This document shows, one piece after another, positions 53,313 through 62,421 of a DNA stretch of 64,000 bases; the stretch's first letter is position 1, and the number at the start of each line of letters is the position of its first letter. The stretch lies in NCBI RefSeq assembly GCF_965216415.1, contig NZ_CBDCFU010000002.1, one strand, 5' to 3'. Below the pieces are notes generated by a model that was given only the letters and a program-made list of their open reading frames with translations, was not told where the DNA came from and made no database searches. Source of the DNA: Marivita sp003149565 (GTDB taxonomy: Bacteria > Pseudomonadota > Alphaproteobacteria > Rhodobacterales > Rhodobacteraceae). Made by a program: the position numbers and the translations under genes.

Positions 53313-54101
53313 TCAGGCCTTCAGTCCGCGCAAGAGACTGCTGAGAAGAAACGCAACTGCCGCAACACATACGATGGACGGTCCCGCAGGCGTGTCGAAA
53401 AGATATGCCGATTGCAGCCCGATCAGTGCAGACAGACCACCGATTGCAGCCGCAATCACTGCCATTTGCTCTGGCGTCTTTGACACCGGTCGTGCTGCAG
53501 CGGCGGGGATGATGAGCATTGCTGCAATCAAAAGAACGCCGACAACCTTGATTGCAACAGCAACTGTGATCGCAAGGGCAAGGGTCAGGACAAGCTGCTC
53601 GCGTTTTGGGTTGATGCCGCTGGCATAGGCCAACTCTTCGCTGAGAGTTGAGGTCAGCAAGGCAGACCACCTCCATGCCATAAGGCCAACAACCAGAGCC
53701 GCACCACCCCATATGACGGCAAGGTCTGTGCGTGAAACCGCAAGAATATCGCCAAAGAGATATGCCATCAGATCGATCCGCACACCGGACAAAAATGACA
53801 CTGCCACCAGCCCGACAGCCAGAGATGAGTGCGCCAACACGCCGAGCAGCGTGTCCATCGCATAGCCCCGCCCCGACAACAGGGTCACCGTAAGCGCCAT
53901 AACCAGTGCAACCGCCATCGCCCCTGCAAAGATCGACATCTGCAACGCCAGCGACAAAGCGACGCCAAGAATGGCCGCATGGGCTGTGGCGTCCCCGAAA
54001 TACGCCATACGCCGCCAGACGACGAAACTGCCCAAGGGTGCGGCGGCGAAAGCCACGCCCGTCCCCGCAAGGATTGCGCGGGTCATGAAGTCATCCAGCA
54101 T
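53313..54101 (-). CDS. znuB: Zinc ABC transporter permease ZnuB
   Basis: 262 residues with about eight membrane helices and the ABC-3 permease pattern: PLGSFVVWRRMAYFGDATAHAAILGVAL at the start (positions 23-50) and VKVVGVLL-like IKVVGVLLIAAMLIIPAAAA. It forms the membrane channel for zinc uptake with ZnuC and ZnuA. Its ATG overlaps the znuC stop (TAATG). It is the first chromosomal gene to the right of the tRNA-Ser island. Confidence 0.94.
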   Translation of the reverse strand: MLDDFMTRAILAGTGVAFAAAPLGSFVVWRRMAYFGDATAHAAILGVALSLALQMSIFAGAMAVALVMALTVTLLSGRGYAMDTLLGVLAHSSLAVGLVAVSFLSGVRIDLMAYLFGDILAVSRTDLAVIWGGAALVVGLMAWRWSALLTSTLSEELAYASGINPKREQLVLTLALAITVAVAIKVVGVLLIAAMLIIPAAAARPVSKTPEQMAVIAAAIGGLSALIGLQSAYLFDTPAGPSIVCVAAVAFLLSSLLRGLKA

Positions 54102-54877
54102 TATTCAGCCGCCTCGGTTTCTGTCTTGTGTTCCCGCTGTCCACTATCATGGTCGTGGTTACAGGCCTCGTCATGAGCATGATCATGTTCGTGCCGATAG
54201 AGCGCCAGCGCGCCCCCGGTTCCAGTGCCAAAGAGCGCCCGGTATTCTGGCGCCGCCGAGACGATCTCAGGCGTCCCTTCACAACAGACATGTCCGTTAA
54301 GGCACACAACCCGGTCAGAGGCACTCATAACAACATGCAATTCGTGGCTGATCATCAAGACAGCACAGCCGGTGCGTTGCCGCACCTGTTCGATCTGCAG
54401 ATAGAACGCAGCGGACCCCGGCTGATCCAAACCTTGCGTCGCTTCATCCAGAAGAAGCAGGTCCGGTTGATCAATCAAGGCGCGCGCGAGCAGCACGCGC
54501 TGGAACTGACCACCAGACAGGCCAGACATCTGACGCTGTGACAGGTTGGGCACTCCGGCTTGCTCAAGCGCCTGGGCACAGGCCGCCGTAGAGTGTCCGC
54601 CAGGCAGGCGCAGAAACCGTTCCACCGTAATCGGAAGGGTTGGATCGATATGCAGCTTCTGCGGCACATACCCGATCGTCAGACCATCCCTGCGCGTGAT
54701 CCTGCCAGATGCAGGACTGACCGCACCAATCAGCGTCCGCAGCAGCGTGGTTTTGCCAGAACCGTTCGGCCCGACAATCGTGACGATTTCTCCAGGCTCA
54801 ATCGCCAGCGATACATTGCGTAAAACCGTGTTCGCGCCATAGCCGACGCTGACGTGGTCCACTGAAATCAGGTTCAT
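54101..54877 (-). CDS. znuC: Zinc ABC transporter ATP-binding protein ZnuC
   Basis: 258 residues from the ATG at 54877, which overlaps the zur stop as ATGA. Walker A GPNGSGKTTLLR, signature LSGGQFQRVLLARAL, Walker B LLLLDEATQGLDQ and switch His in LMISHELHVV are present. The C-terminal tail is His-rich (ALYRHEHDHAHDEACNHDHD), as in many zinc importers. It powers zinc uptake. Confidence 0.95.
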   Translation of the reverse strand: MNLISVDHVSVGYGANTVLRNVSLAIEPGEIVTIVGPNGSGKTTLLRTLIGAVSPASGRITRRDGLTIGYVPQKLHIDPTLPITVERFLRLPGGHSTAACAQALEQAGVPNLSQRQMSGLSGGQFQRVLLARALIDQPDLLLLDEATQGLDQPGSAAFYLQIEQVRQRTGCAVLMISHELHVVMSASDRVVCLNGHVCCEGTPEIVSAAPEYRALFGTGTGGALALYRHEHDHAHDEACNHDHDSGQREHKTETEAAE

Positions 54878-55392
54878 GCGTCCACCTTTTCCGCGCAGCT
54901 CGGGCAAATACCTTCAGCTTCGACCACCGTACGTTCAATCTGAAACCCGGCGGCGCGCGCGGCATCTCCAAGGCCATCCCGGTTCGGGCTCGACTGAGCC
55001 TCGGCCACCGACTGGCACATCCGACAAATCATAAACGCCGGCGAATGCTCTGCACCGGGGTGCGCACAAGCGATAAATGCGTTCAATCGTTCGATCTTGT
55101 GGGCAAATCCATTGGCCACCAGAAATTCCAACGCCCTGTACGCCACGGGTGGTTGCGAGCCAAATCCGGCATCCCGCAGCCGATCCAGCATTTCATAGGC
55201 GCCAACTGCGCGATGCTCTTGAAGGAGAATCTCAAGCGCCTGCCGCCGCACGGGTGTGAACCGCAATCCCGCTTGGGCACAATGCGTCTCGGCCGCCGAC
55301 AGCGCCGACGCGATGCACCCGGCATGATCATGCGTCTCAAAGCCGACCGGATCCGCATGTCCGCTGTTGGGTGTCTCGTCAGCACTTGTCAT
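54874..55392 (-). CDS. zur: Zinc uptake regulator Zur (Fur family)
   Basis: 172 residues from the ATG at 55392. Fur-family features: winged helix (LRFTPVRRQALEILLQEHRA, GSQPPVAYRALEFLVANGFA), a metal site near HPGAEHSPAFMICRMC, and a second Cys pair GICPSC near the end for structural zinc. With zinc bound it represses the znu genes. It heads zur-znuC-znuB and is divergent from znuA, and likely controls itself through operators in the shared 56-base gap. Confidence 0.94.
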   Translation of the reverse strand: MTSADETPNSGHADPVGFETHDHAGCIASALSAAETHCAQAGLRFTPVRRQALEILLQEHRAVGAYEMLDRLRDAGFGSQPPVAYRALEFLVANGFAHKIERLNAFIACAHPGAEHSPAFMICRMCQSVAEAQSSPNRDGLGDAARAAGFQIERTVVEAEGICPSCAEKVDA

Positions 55393-55436
55393 GTTATTAC
55401 ATTTCCTGTATTTCACCTGTAACGTTATAAAATCAC
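55389..55436. promoter_or_regulatory. Candidate Zur operators between zur and znuA
   Basis: GTAACGTTATAAAATCAC (55419-55436) and GTCATGTTATTACATTTC (55389-55406) both resemble the alphaproteobacterial Zur box, a palindrome around TGTTATAACA. The second overlaps the zur start codon. Both divergent promoters must lie in this 56-base region, so zinc-bound Zur could repress both. Inferred from sequence and position. Confidence 0.55.
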
Positions 55437-55448
55437 ATGGAGTTGCCA

Positions 55449-56507
55449 ATGTCCAGAAACCTCCTGCCTCTGATGGTCTCGGCCAGCCTGCTTGCAGGCG
55501 CGGCATGGTCGGATGTGCCCCGTGTCGCGGCAGATATCGCGCCGGTGCATTCCTTGGTATCGCGTGTGATGCACGGAGTGGGTGACCCAGATCTGATCAT
55601 ACCGCCAGGTGCAACACCACACGAATACAACCTGCGCCCATCGGAGGCCACAGCACTTCAGGATGCCGATCTGGTTTTCTGGATTGGTGAGGATTTGACA
55701 CCCTGGATGGAGGGAGCGATCGAGAACCTCGCCTCCAACGCAAGAATTGTGGCTTTGATGGAGATCGATGGCGCCCTGACGTTACCTTTCCGCGAAAGCG
55801 CGTTGTTCGAAGCCCACCGCCATGCGGAGGAAGACCATAACCATGATCACGACGAGGATCATGGGCACGAGAACGATCATTCAGAACATGATGATCATGA
55901 CCATGCCCATGAGGACGTAATTAAAGCGGATGATCATGGCCACGCAGAAGATCATGGAGAGCACGGACACGAGGATCATGAAGAGCACGCGCATGGGGAA
56001 CACGATCCGCACTCTTGGTTGTCGCTGGACAATGGAATTGTGTGGCTAAACGCTATCGCAGCCAGATTGTCCGAAGCGGATCCCGAGAATGCCGGCTTGT
56101 ACTACTCCAATGCTGCGGTGGCGCGCGAAGAGCTTGACACGTTACGTTCCGAGATAGACGGAATTTTGGATCCGGTGCGCGGACGGAACTTCATCGTGTT
56201 CCACGATGCCTATCAGTATTTTGAAACATCTTTCGACTTCCCCGCCTCCGGGGCAATTTCCCTGTCTGACGCCACTGATCCCAGCCCTGCACGGATTGCG
56301 GAAATCCAAAATCGGGTAAAGGAACAAGGCATCAGCTGCGTTCTGTCCGAACCTCAATTCGATCCGAAAATTGTTGATGCAGTGATGGGCGGCGCAGAGG
56401 CGAAAACGGGTGTGCTTGATCCGGTTGGCTCGGACCTTGAACCGGGACCGGACCTGTATCCTGCCTTGCTGCGCAATCTTGCACGTGCCTTGGCCGACTG
56501 CCTCTGA
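55449..56507 (+). CDS. znuA: Zinc-binding periplasmic protein ZnuA
   Basis: The ATG at 55449 follows GGAGTTGCC and gives 352 residues with a signal peptide (LLPLMVSASLLAGAAWSDV). Zinc ligands of the cluster 9 family are seen in APVHSLVSRV, GATPHEYNLRPSE and HDPHSWLSLDN. A very His/Asp-rich loop spans roughly residues 120-185 (for example HDHDEDHGHENDHSEHDDHD) and likely collects zinc. FVFHDAY-like IVFHDAYQYFE is also typical. It delivers zinc to ZnuBC. Confidence 0.95.
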   Translation: MSRNLLPLMVSASLLAGAAWSDVPRVAADIAPVHSLVSRVMHGVGDPDLIIPPGATPHEYNLRPSEATALQDADLVFWIGEDLTPWMEGAIENLASNARIVALMEIDGALTLPFRESALFEAHRHAEEDHNHDHDEDHGHENDHSEHDDHDHAHEDVIKADDHGHAEDHGEHGHEDHEEHAHGEHDPHSWLSLDNGIVWLNAIAARLSEADPENAGLYYSNAAVAREELDTLRSEIDGILDPVRGRNFIVFHDAYQYFETSFDFPASGAISLSDATDPSPARIAEIQNRVKEQGISCVLSEPQFDPKIVDAVMGGAEAKTGVLDPVGSDLEPGPDLYPALLRNLARALADCL

Positions 56508-56843
56508 TCCGACGTGTTGTCTGCGACTGCACAGCATCACTTTATGCCGCCATAGTAATGCGCTGCGCAACTATGACTGCCTCCCGGCAGAACTGCGACA
56601 ATCTCTGGTGTCAGCTGTTTTTCCGTGGCGGCCGGGTCCGGTCAGGCGCCCATACATTCCGGCGTTGCGACCGACGCAGGATCCCAACCTCGCGCTGTGC
56701 GAACTGGGTCGGCTGAAGGCGTGGTTGGTCGGCAACCAAGCAAAACGTGTCTTGGCTGCCGCACATCCGCTTGCCTCAGACGCGTCTCTCATCGAACGAT
56801 GAGAGGTTGCCAGACAGTCCACAAAAGCCTGTGTCGGCCTGCA
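56508..56843. other. Intergenic stretch after znuA
   Basis: No supported gene and no clear hairpin with a T run. Both neighbours end here (znuA rightward, the SLAC1-type gene leftward). Confidence 0.45.
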
Positions 56844-57812
56844 TCATTCGGGCTGGCAGATTTCGCCCCGAAGAATCGCCAGCCCTGTGCGCCAAAGCAA
56901 ACCGGCAATGATCGCGCCAAGAAGGCAAAGCAGCCCCCACCCGATCCCGACAAAAACCGGCGCACCCGACAGCTCAGCATACCGGAAGGAGGCGATTGTC
57001 ATCGCTGCGACGGGAAAGGACAGCGCCCAGAACGACAAGGCAAATGGGAGCCGGAGCAGGCCGGGCCCCTGGATCAGAACCAACGCTGTGAAGAACAAAC
57101 CGACATTGTAAAAGATGCGTGCAAGCGCATCGAGGTTGCCACCATTTAATTGCAGCCATGCAACAAAAGCTACAGCCGGTGGCGCGATCAGAATCGTCAG
57201 CGTCGGACGTAGCTTGCCCGGCAACGGATCATGGAAAACCAGCCTGTTGAAAACCAAGGTTAGAAGAACGATCCAGAAAAGCAGTCCAAGCGAAAAGAAA
57301 TACCAACTTGCGTCCACAAAGCCGAAAGACACGCCCGCGATCGGCGCAATCACATTTCCCACCGCCGGAATGAACCAAGCAGGTGACATCTGACCCACGC
57401 CAAAACCGCGATGGCTGATCCAACTGGTGACAATCGCCAAAGTCAGAATGGCCTGCCCCACCGCTCCGACCGCCCAGATGACCGAAGCAACCTCTGGAGA
57501 GATGCTGCGCAAAGCAATTGCCCCCAGAAGAAGCGAAATGCTGATTGCCGGAAAAAAGGCGAGTTTGATCGGATGGTTCCATTCAGCGGCAACGGCCCCC
57601 GGATGGCAGAAGGCCTTCAGGGCGTAGAAAACCAACTGTGTGACAAACACAAGAGCCGCGAAACCGGCGATCACATGTCCGGCTCTCGGAAAGCCCGCGA
57701 TGTCAATTGCAAGCGATGTACCCATCAACCCCATCACTGCACTGAAGAACGCAACCGGAAAATGCTCCAGTCGGTTATGTGTCATCGGGGTTTCGGTCGA
57801 AGTCTGTGTCAT
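56844..57812 (-). CDS. SLAC1/TehA-type anion channel or exporter (TDT family)
   Basis: 322 residues from the ATG at 57812, or slightly fewer if the ATG at 57785 is used. About ten membrane helices, starting FPVAFFSAVMGLMGTSLAI, with SPAWFIPAVGNVIAPIAG and SWYFFSLGLLFWIVLLT, as in TehA and SLAC1 channels. The TDT family includes yeast Ssu1, a sulfite exporter. It starts 10 bases after the SulP stop in the sulfide-oxidation operon, so sulfite or sulfate efflux is a fair inference. Confidence 0.85.
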   Translation of the reverse strand: MTQTSTETPMTHNRLEHFPVAFFSAVMGLMGTSLAIDIAGFPRAGHVIAGFAALVFVTQLVFYALKAFCHPGAVAAEWNHPIKLAFFPAISISLLLGAIALRSISPEVASVIWAVGAVGQAILTLAIVTSWISHRGFGVGQMSPAWFIPAVGNVIAPIAGVSFGFVDASWYFFSLGLLFWIVLLTLVFNRLVFHDPLPGKLRPTLTILIAPPAVAFVAWLQLNGGNLDALARIFYNVGLFFTALVLIQGPGLLRLPFALSFWALSFPVAAMTIASFRYAELSGAPVFVGIGWGLLCLLGAIIAGLLWRTGLAILRGEICQPE

Positions 57813-57822
57813 CACTCGGGTC

Positions 57823-59586
57823 CTATGATTGGAAACGGTCGGAAACCACTTCTGCCGCTTTGTCGATGTCAGCCGACGGCACCAGTTCCTGCCACGCGTC
57901 ATATTGTGACAGGAAGATACGCCCGTTCAGCTGTTGGATGAAGTGTGTGGCCTGCAACCGGTCCATCACCGGGCCTTTAACTTCGGACAAATGCAAGCCA
58001 ATGTTCAGCTCGGTCAGCCGTTGGTTGATCGCCTCAAGACTTTCCAAAGCCGAGAAATCAACCTCATTCACTGCCGAGAACATCAGAATCACGTTCTTGA
58101 TGGCACAGCCTTCAGACACCCGTTCCTGCACGAGATCCTCAAGAAAACGAGCATTGACGAAATACAGGCTCTCGTCCACCCGCAGGCTCAACACAGTGGG
58201 GTCAGTTTCGACATTGTGACGCAGGATATTACGGAAATGCTGCGTGCCCGGAACCAAACCGATCTCGGCCACATGCGGGCGCGACGTTTTGTAGAGGTGC
58301 AAAATGATTGAGATCCCGACACCGGATGCAACACCGACCTCAACACCCAGCCCAAGGGTCAGCACAATCGTCGCCGCAACGGCTGTGAAGTCGGCCTTCG
58401 AATAGCCCCAAGTTTTCTTGAGGATCGAAAAGTCGACAAGGCTCAGAACCGCGACCACGATGGTTGCGGCCAGCGTTGCCGTCGGCAGGTAATATACCAG
58501 CGGCGTCAGAGCGATGGCCGCGACGGCAAGGCCCACAGCCGTGAAGGCGCCTGCAGCAGGTGTTTCAGCACCCGCGTCGTAGTTCACGACAGAACGCGCA
58601 AATCCGCCGGTCACCGGATACCCACCGGTAAATGCGGCCCCAATGTTAGCGGCACCCAGGCCAATCAGTTCCTGATCCGGGTCGATCCGCTGGCGCTTTT
58701 TGGCAGCAAGGGTCTGAGCGACCGACACCGACTCCACGAAACCGATGATCGAAATAAGAATGGCCGGCATCAGCAATTGACTGATCAGATCAGGCGACAA
58801 ACCCGGCAGAGTGAGCGGCGGTAACCCGCGTGGCACCTCTCCAACGATCTTCACGCCCAGATTGTTCAAACCAAAAAGCCAAACCGCAATTGTCGTTACG
58901 GCCACCGCTGCGACCGGCCCTGCCTTCGTCAGAACATCGGCAAGCTTGGGAGATGCCCCCAATCGGCGAAGCATCGGCTTCAAACCCTTGCGCACCCAAA
59001 ACAGAAATGCTGTCGTCAGCCCGCCGATGATCACGGTCAGAAAACTGATCTCTCCGAGGTGCTCGATGAGGGACCCCACAACCTGCGGCAGCGTATGCCC
59101 GTGCGCGGAAATACCCAACAAATGCTTCAACTGACTGAAAGCAATCAGAATGCCGGAAGCCGTAATGAACCCTGCAATGACCGGATGGCTGAGAAAATTG
59201 GCGAGAAAACCCAGTCGCAAGACACCAAGCAGAACCAAAAACCCTCCTGATAGAAAGGCAAGTGTCAGTGCAGCAACGGCATAGCCCGCAGTCCCCTGCT
59301 CGGCCACCTGCCCCACCGCAGAGGCCGTCAGCAAAGACACAACTGCAACCGGCCCCACCGCCAAGGCACGGCTTGTGCCAAAAATCGCATAAAGGATGAT
59401 GGGCGCGATAGAGGCATAGATCCCGGCCTCGGGCGGCAACCCGGCCAACAAGGCATAAGCCAGCGATTGCGGGATCAGCATGATCGTCACGATCACTGCT
59501 GCGATCATGTCATTGGAAAACGCGTTCCGATCGTAGGTCCATCCCCAATCAAGGATAGGAAGGTAGCCGCGGAGATGGTTAAGCAT
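57823..59586 (-). CDS. SulP-family anion transporter with STAS domain
   Basis: 587 residues from the ATG at 59586 (MLNHLRGYLPILDWGWTYDR). Sulfate_transp domain with IMLIPQSLAYALLAGLPPEA (diagnostic) and GFVESVSVAQTLAAKKRQRI, then a STAS domain (VNEVDFSALESLEAINQRL). It imports or exchanges sulfate or related anions. It lies 87 bases after the SQR gene and next to the SLAC1-type gene, so it belongs to the sulfur-oxidation unit. Confidence 0.92.
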   Translation of the reverse strand: MLNHLRGYLPILDWGWTYDRNAFSNDMIAAVIVTIMLIPQSLAYALLAGLPPEAGIYASIAPIILYAIFGTSRALAVGPVAVVSLLTASAVGQVAEQGTAGYAVAALTLAFLSGGFLVLLGVLRLGFLANFLSHPVIAGFITASGILIAFSQLKHLLGISAHGHTLPQVVGSLIEHLGEISFLTVIIGGLTTAFLFWVRKGLKPMLRRLGASPKLADVLTKAGPVAAVAVTTIAVWLFGLNNLGVKIVGEVPRGLPPLTLPGLSPDLISQLLMPAILISIIGFVESVSVAQTLAAKKRQRIDPDQELIGLGAANIGAAFTGGYPVTGGFARSVVNYDAGAETPAAGAFTAVGLAVAAIALTPLVYYLPTATLAATIVVAVLSLVDFSILKKTWGYSKADFTAVAATIVLTLGLGVEVGVASGVGISIILHLYKTSRPHVAEIGLVPGTQHFRNILRHNVETDPTVLSLRVDESLYFVNARFLEDLVQERVSEGCAIKNVILMFSAVNEVDFSALESLEAINQRLTELNIGLHLSEVKGPVMDRLQATHFIQQLNGRIFLSQYDAWQELVPSADIDKAAEVVSDRFQS

Positions 59587-59673
59587 TGGTTTTCTCGAAT
59601 TGAACACGGGCAGCGTCGATTTCGACCCTGCCGGCTTTGGGTGATACAGCGCGAACAGGCTGCACGACACGGA

Positions 59674-61353
59674 TTACTCAGCAGCGACCTTGATCTTCTC
59701 TGGCTTGGCCATCCATTCCTTACCCTTCAGCATCGCCTTCCAATAGATCGGCGGCAGCAGCTTTTCCTTAAGGAACCACGCCGCACGTGACGGCTTGGTG
59801 CCGTCGATCAAGCCCGACGGAAAGCTGGGCTTTAGCGCGCCTCCGTACCCGAACTCGGCCAGCACGATCTTGCCGCGTTCCACAGTCAGCGGGCACGAGC
59901 CATAGCCGTCATACTGGGCCTCTGCAGACCGCCCCCGAATATCGGCCACGATATTGTCTGCTACAGTTGGCGCCTGCTTGCGCGCCGCAGCCGCAGTTTT
60001 CGCGTTTGGTGCGTTCATCACGTCGCCCAGAGACCAGATGTTATCATAGCGTGTGTGGCGCAGTGTGGCTTGATCGACATCAACCCATCCCGCCGTATCT
60101 GCCAAAGGCGAGACGCGAATAAAGTCGGGCGCAGTCTGCGGTGGGCAGACATGCATCATGTCAAATTCGACGTCCACTGTGGCTGGTTCGGTGTCCGGTG
60201 CGTTGACCGCAAAGGTCGCCTGCTTTGCCGGGCCGTCCACTGCAATCAGGTTGTGGAAGAAGTTCAGGTTGGCGTCGTATTTCTTGACGTACTCCATCAA
60301 CGCCGGGACATAATCCTTGGCCCCGAACAGCACGCCACCTGCATTCATGAACTGGATGTCGATATTCTTTATCACGCCACGGCGGCACCACGCATCGCCT
60401 GACAGGTACATCGCCTTCTGCGGGGCGCCAGCGCATTTGATCGGCATCGGGGGTTGGGTAAACAGAGCGCGACCCTGCTTCATGGTGCTGACAAGTTCCC
60501 ACGTGTAAGGTGCCAAATCGTAACGATAATTCGACGTCACACCGTTGCGGCCCAGCGTCTCTTCGAGACCTTCCACTTTACCCCAATCCAACTTGAGGCC
60601 GGGACACACCACCAGTCGGTCATATTTGACCACACGGCACCCATCGAGGATCACAGCGTCATTTTCGGGCTCAAAAGCCGCGACAGCGGATTTGATCCAG
60701 TGCACGCCCTGTGGAATCAGAGAGCCCATCGTTTTTGCCGTATCCTGGGCGTTGAATATCCCCCCACCCACCATCGTCCAGCCGGGTTGGTAGTAGTGGA
60801 TGTCCGCCGGATCGATGATCGCAAGAGACAGCCCCGGTTTGCGGGCCTTGAGGCTCGCCGCCACGGACACGCCTCCCGCGCCACCCCCAACGATCACAAC
60901 GTCGAACTTAGCGTCTCCGGTATCAGTCGGTGTCTTCCCGCCGTTGGCGATACGTCGTGCGACACCATTCATGTCGTAGCCTGCAGCTTTGGTAGCTCCG
61001 AGGATATCGGACATCGGCAGCGACTTGGCTTGGCTCAATGACCAAAGCGTCGCCGAGCGTGTCCCCGTCCGGCAATAAGCCAGTACAGGACCTGGCAAAT
61101 CCCGCAATGCGTCTCCGAAAGCGCTTGCATCCTCGTCTTTCACCAATCCCGATTGCACCGGCAAATAACGCATCTCCAGCCCGGCCGCCTTGGCTGCCGT
61201 TTCAATTTCTTCGTGCGTCGGCTGATCCGCGCCTTCTCCATCGGGTCGGTTGCAGATGATCGACCGAAAACCAGCCGCTTTCAGAGCCGGAAGATCATCG
61301 GCGGTGATTTGCGGGCTTACCGTGAGCGTGTCTGTGATTTTGTTCAATTGCAT
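59674..61353 (-). CDS. DUF442 (phosphatase-like)-sulfide:quinone oxidoreductase fusion
   Basis: 559 residues from the ATG at 61353. Residues 1-110 are a DUF442 domain with the tyrosine-phosphatase-like loop AYCRTGTRSA. Residues 130-559 are an FAD oxidoreductase of the SQR family: VVIVGGGAGGVSVAASL, YYQPGWTMVGGG, a Cys in VVCPGLKLDWG, PIKCAGAPQKAMYLS and NIWSLGDVMNAPNAKTAAA. It oxidises sulfide to persulfide or polysulfide, passing electrons to quinone. The fused domain may take part in persulfide transfer. Upstream lies the persulfide dioxygenase. Confidence 0.92.
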   Translation of the reverse strand: MQLNKITDTLTVSPQITADDLPALKAAGFRSIICNRPDGEGADQPTHEEIETAAKAAGLEMRYLPVQSGLVKDEDASAFGDALRDLPGPVLAYCRTGTRSATLWSLSQAKSLPMSDILGATKAAGYDMNGVARRIANGGKTPTDTGDAKFDVVIVGGGAGGVSVAASLKARKPGLSLAIIDPADIHYYQPGWTMVGGGIFNAQDTAKTMGSLIPQGVHWIKSAVAAFEPENDAVILDGCRVVKYDRLVVCPGLKLDWGKVEGLEETLGRNGVTSNYRYDLAPYTWELVSTMKQGRALFTQPPMPIKCAGAPQKAMYLSGDAWCRRGVIKNIDIQFMNAGGVLFGAKDYVPALMEYVKKYDANLNFFHNLIAVDGPAKQATFAVNAPDTEPATVDVEFDMMHVCPPQTAPDFIRVSPLADTAGWVDVDQATLRHTRYDNIWSLGDVMNAPNAKTAAAARKQAPTVADNIVADIRGRSAEAQYDGYGSCPLTVERGKIVLAEFGYGGALKPSFPSGLIDGTKPSRAAWFLKEKLLPPIYWKAMLKGKEWMAKPEKIKVAAE

Positions 61354-61418
61354 TGCGAAAGTCTCACCTGCTTGCATGAAATAGGTGGCGGCCGTGGCCG
61401 CCATGAGATGTCACTGGC

Positions 61419-62303
61419 TCAGAGTGCGTTGATCGGCACTTTCAGCATTGGGTTGCCATCCTTGTCCTTCGGCACTTCGCCCGCGCGCATGTTCACCTGA
61501 AGCGACGGGATGATCAGCTTTGGCATGTCGAGCGTTGCATCGCGGTCTGTACGGAACTTGACGAAGTCATCCTTCGTCTTGCCACCACCCACATGAATAT
61601 TGTGCGCCTTCTCTTCGCCTACAGTGGTTTCCCATTGAATGTCGCGGCCATTGGGGCCGTAGTCGTGGCACATGAAAAGACGCATGTCCTCTGGCAGGGT
61701 CAGCACTTTCTGGATGCTGTCATACAGCGTGCCTGCGTCACCACCGGGGAAATCGGCACGCGCCGAGCCGCCATCGGGCATGAACAGTGTGTCCCCAACA
61801 AAGGCGGCATCGCCTATCACATGCACCATGCAAGCCGGTGTGTGACCGGGGGTGTAGATGGCAAAGGCATCCATGTTGCCGATCTTGTAAGTGTCGCCGT
61901 CTTCAAACAGTTTGTCGAACTGGCTACCGTCACGCTGAAATTCGGTGCCTTCGTTAAAGACCTTGCCGAACGTGTCCTGCACGACCATGATCTGCGATCC
62001 GACACCGATCTTGCCGCCCAGTTTGTCCTGAATGTACGGCGCCGCAGAAAGGTGATCCGCGTGGACATGGGTCTCGATGATCCATTCCAGCTTGAGACCA
62101 CGTTCCTGAACTTCCGCGATCAGCGCGTCGGCGTGGTCGTAAGTGATCCGGCCGGCAGCGTAATCGATGTCCATGACGCTGTCGACGATGGCACATGCAT
62201 CTGACGTCGGGTCCTTCACGATATAGCTGATCGTGTTGGTGGCCTCGTCGAAATGAGCAGAAACGTCAGGTTTGACGGACATATTCACGGGGTATTGAGT
62301 CAT
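61419..62303 (-). CDS. Persulfide dioxygenase-like metallo-beta-lactamase protein
   Basis: 294 residues from the ATG at 62303, preceded by CTGGAGGATCCTGAA. The MBL metal motif THVHADHLSAAPYI (HxHxD) is followed by IYTPGHTPACMVHVIGD, GDTLFMPDGG and LFMCHDYGPNGRDI, matching ETHE1/Blh-type persulfide dioxygenases. It oxidises glutathione persulfide to sulfite. The sulfite must then be exported or oxidised, which fits the two anion transporters downstream. Confidence 0.92.
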   Translation of the reverse strand: MTQYPVNMSVKPDVSAHFDEATNTISYIVKDPTSDACAIVDSVMDIDYAAGRITYDHADALIAEVQERGLKLEWIIETHVHADHLSAAPYIQDKLGGKIGVGSQIMVVQDTFGKVFNEGTEFQRDGSQFDKLFEDGDTYKIGNMDAFAIYTPGHTPACMVHVIGDAAFVGDTLFMPDGGSARADFPGGDAGTLYDSIQKVLTLPEDMRLFMCHDYGPNGRDIQWETTVGEEKAHNIHVGGGKTKDDFVKFRTDRDATLDMPKLIIPSLQVNMRAGEVPKDKDGNPMLKVPINAL

Positions 62304-62362
62304 TTCAGGATCCTCCAGAATCAGATTTGACTCTGAGCTACGCCTTTGACCGCGACCGTTCA

Positions 62363-62375
62363 GTGATATTGTCAC
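62363..62375. promoter_or_regulatory. Candidate operator upstream of the sulfide operon
   Basis: GTGATATTGTCAC contains the inverted repeat GTGA-N5-TCAC, similar to but one base shorter than a CRP/FNR site. It lies in the 119-base gap between the Crp/Fnr-type gene and the persulfide dioxygenase start. The neighbouring regulator is a natural candidate to bind it. Confidence 0.4.
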
Positions 62376-62421
62376 CCAAGCCACCGTCCGACACAGTTTT
62401 CGGCGGGACTGACTTGAATCG

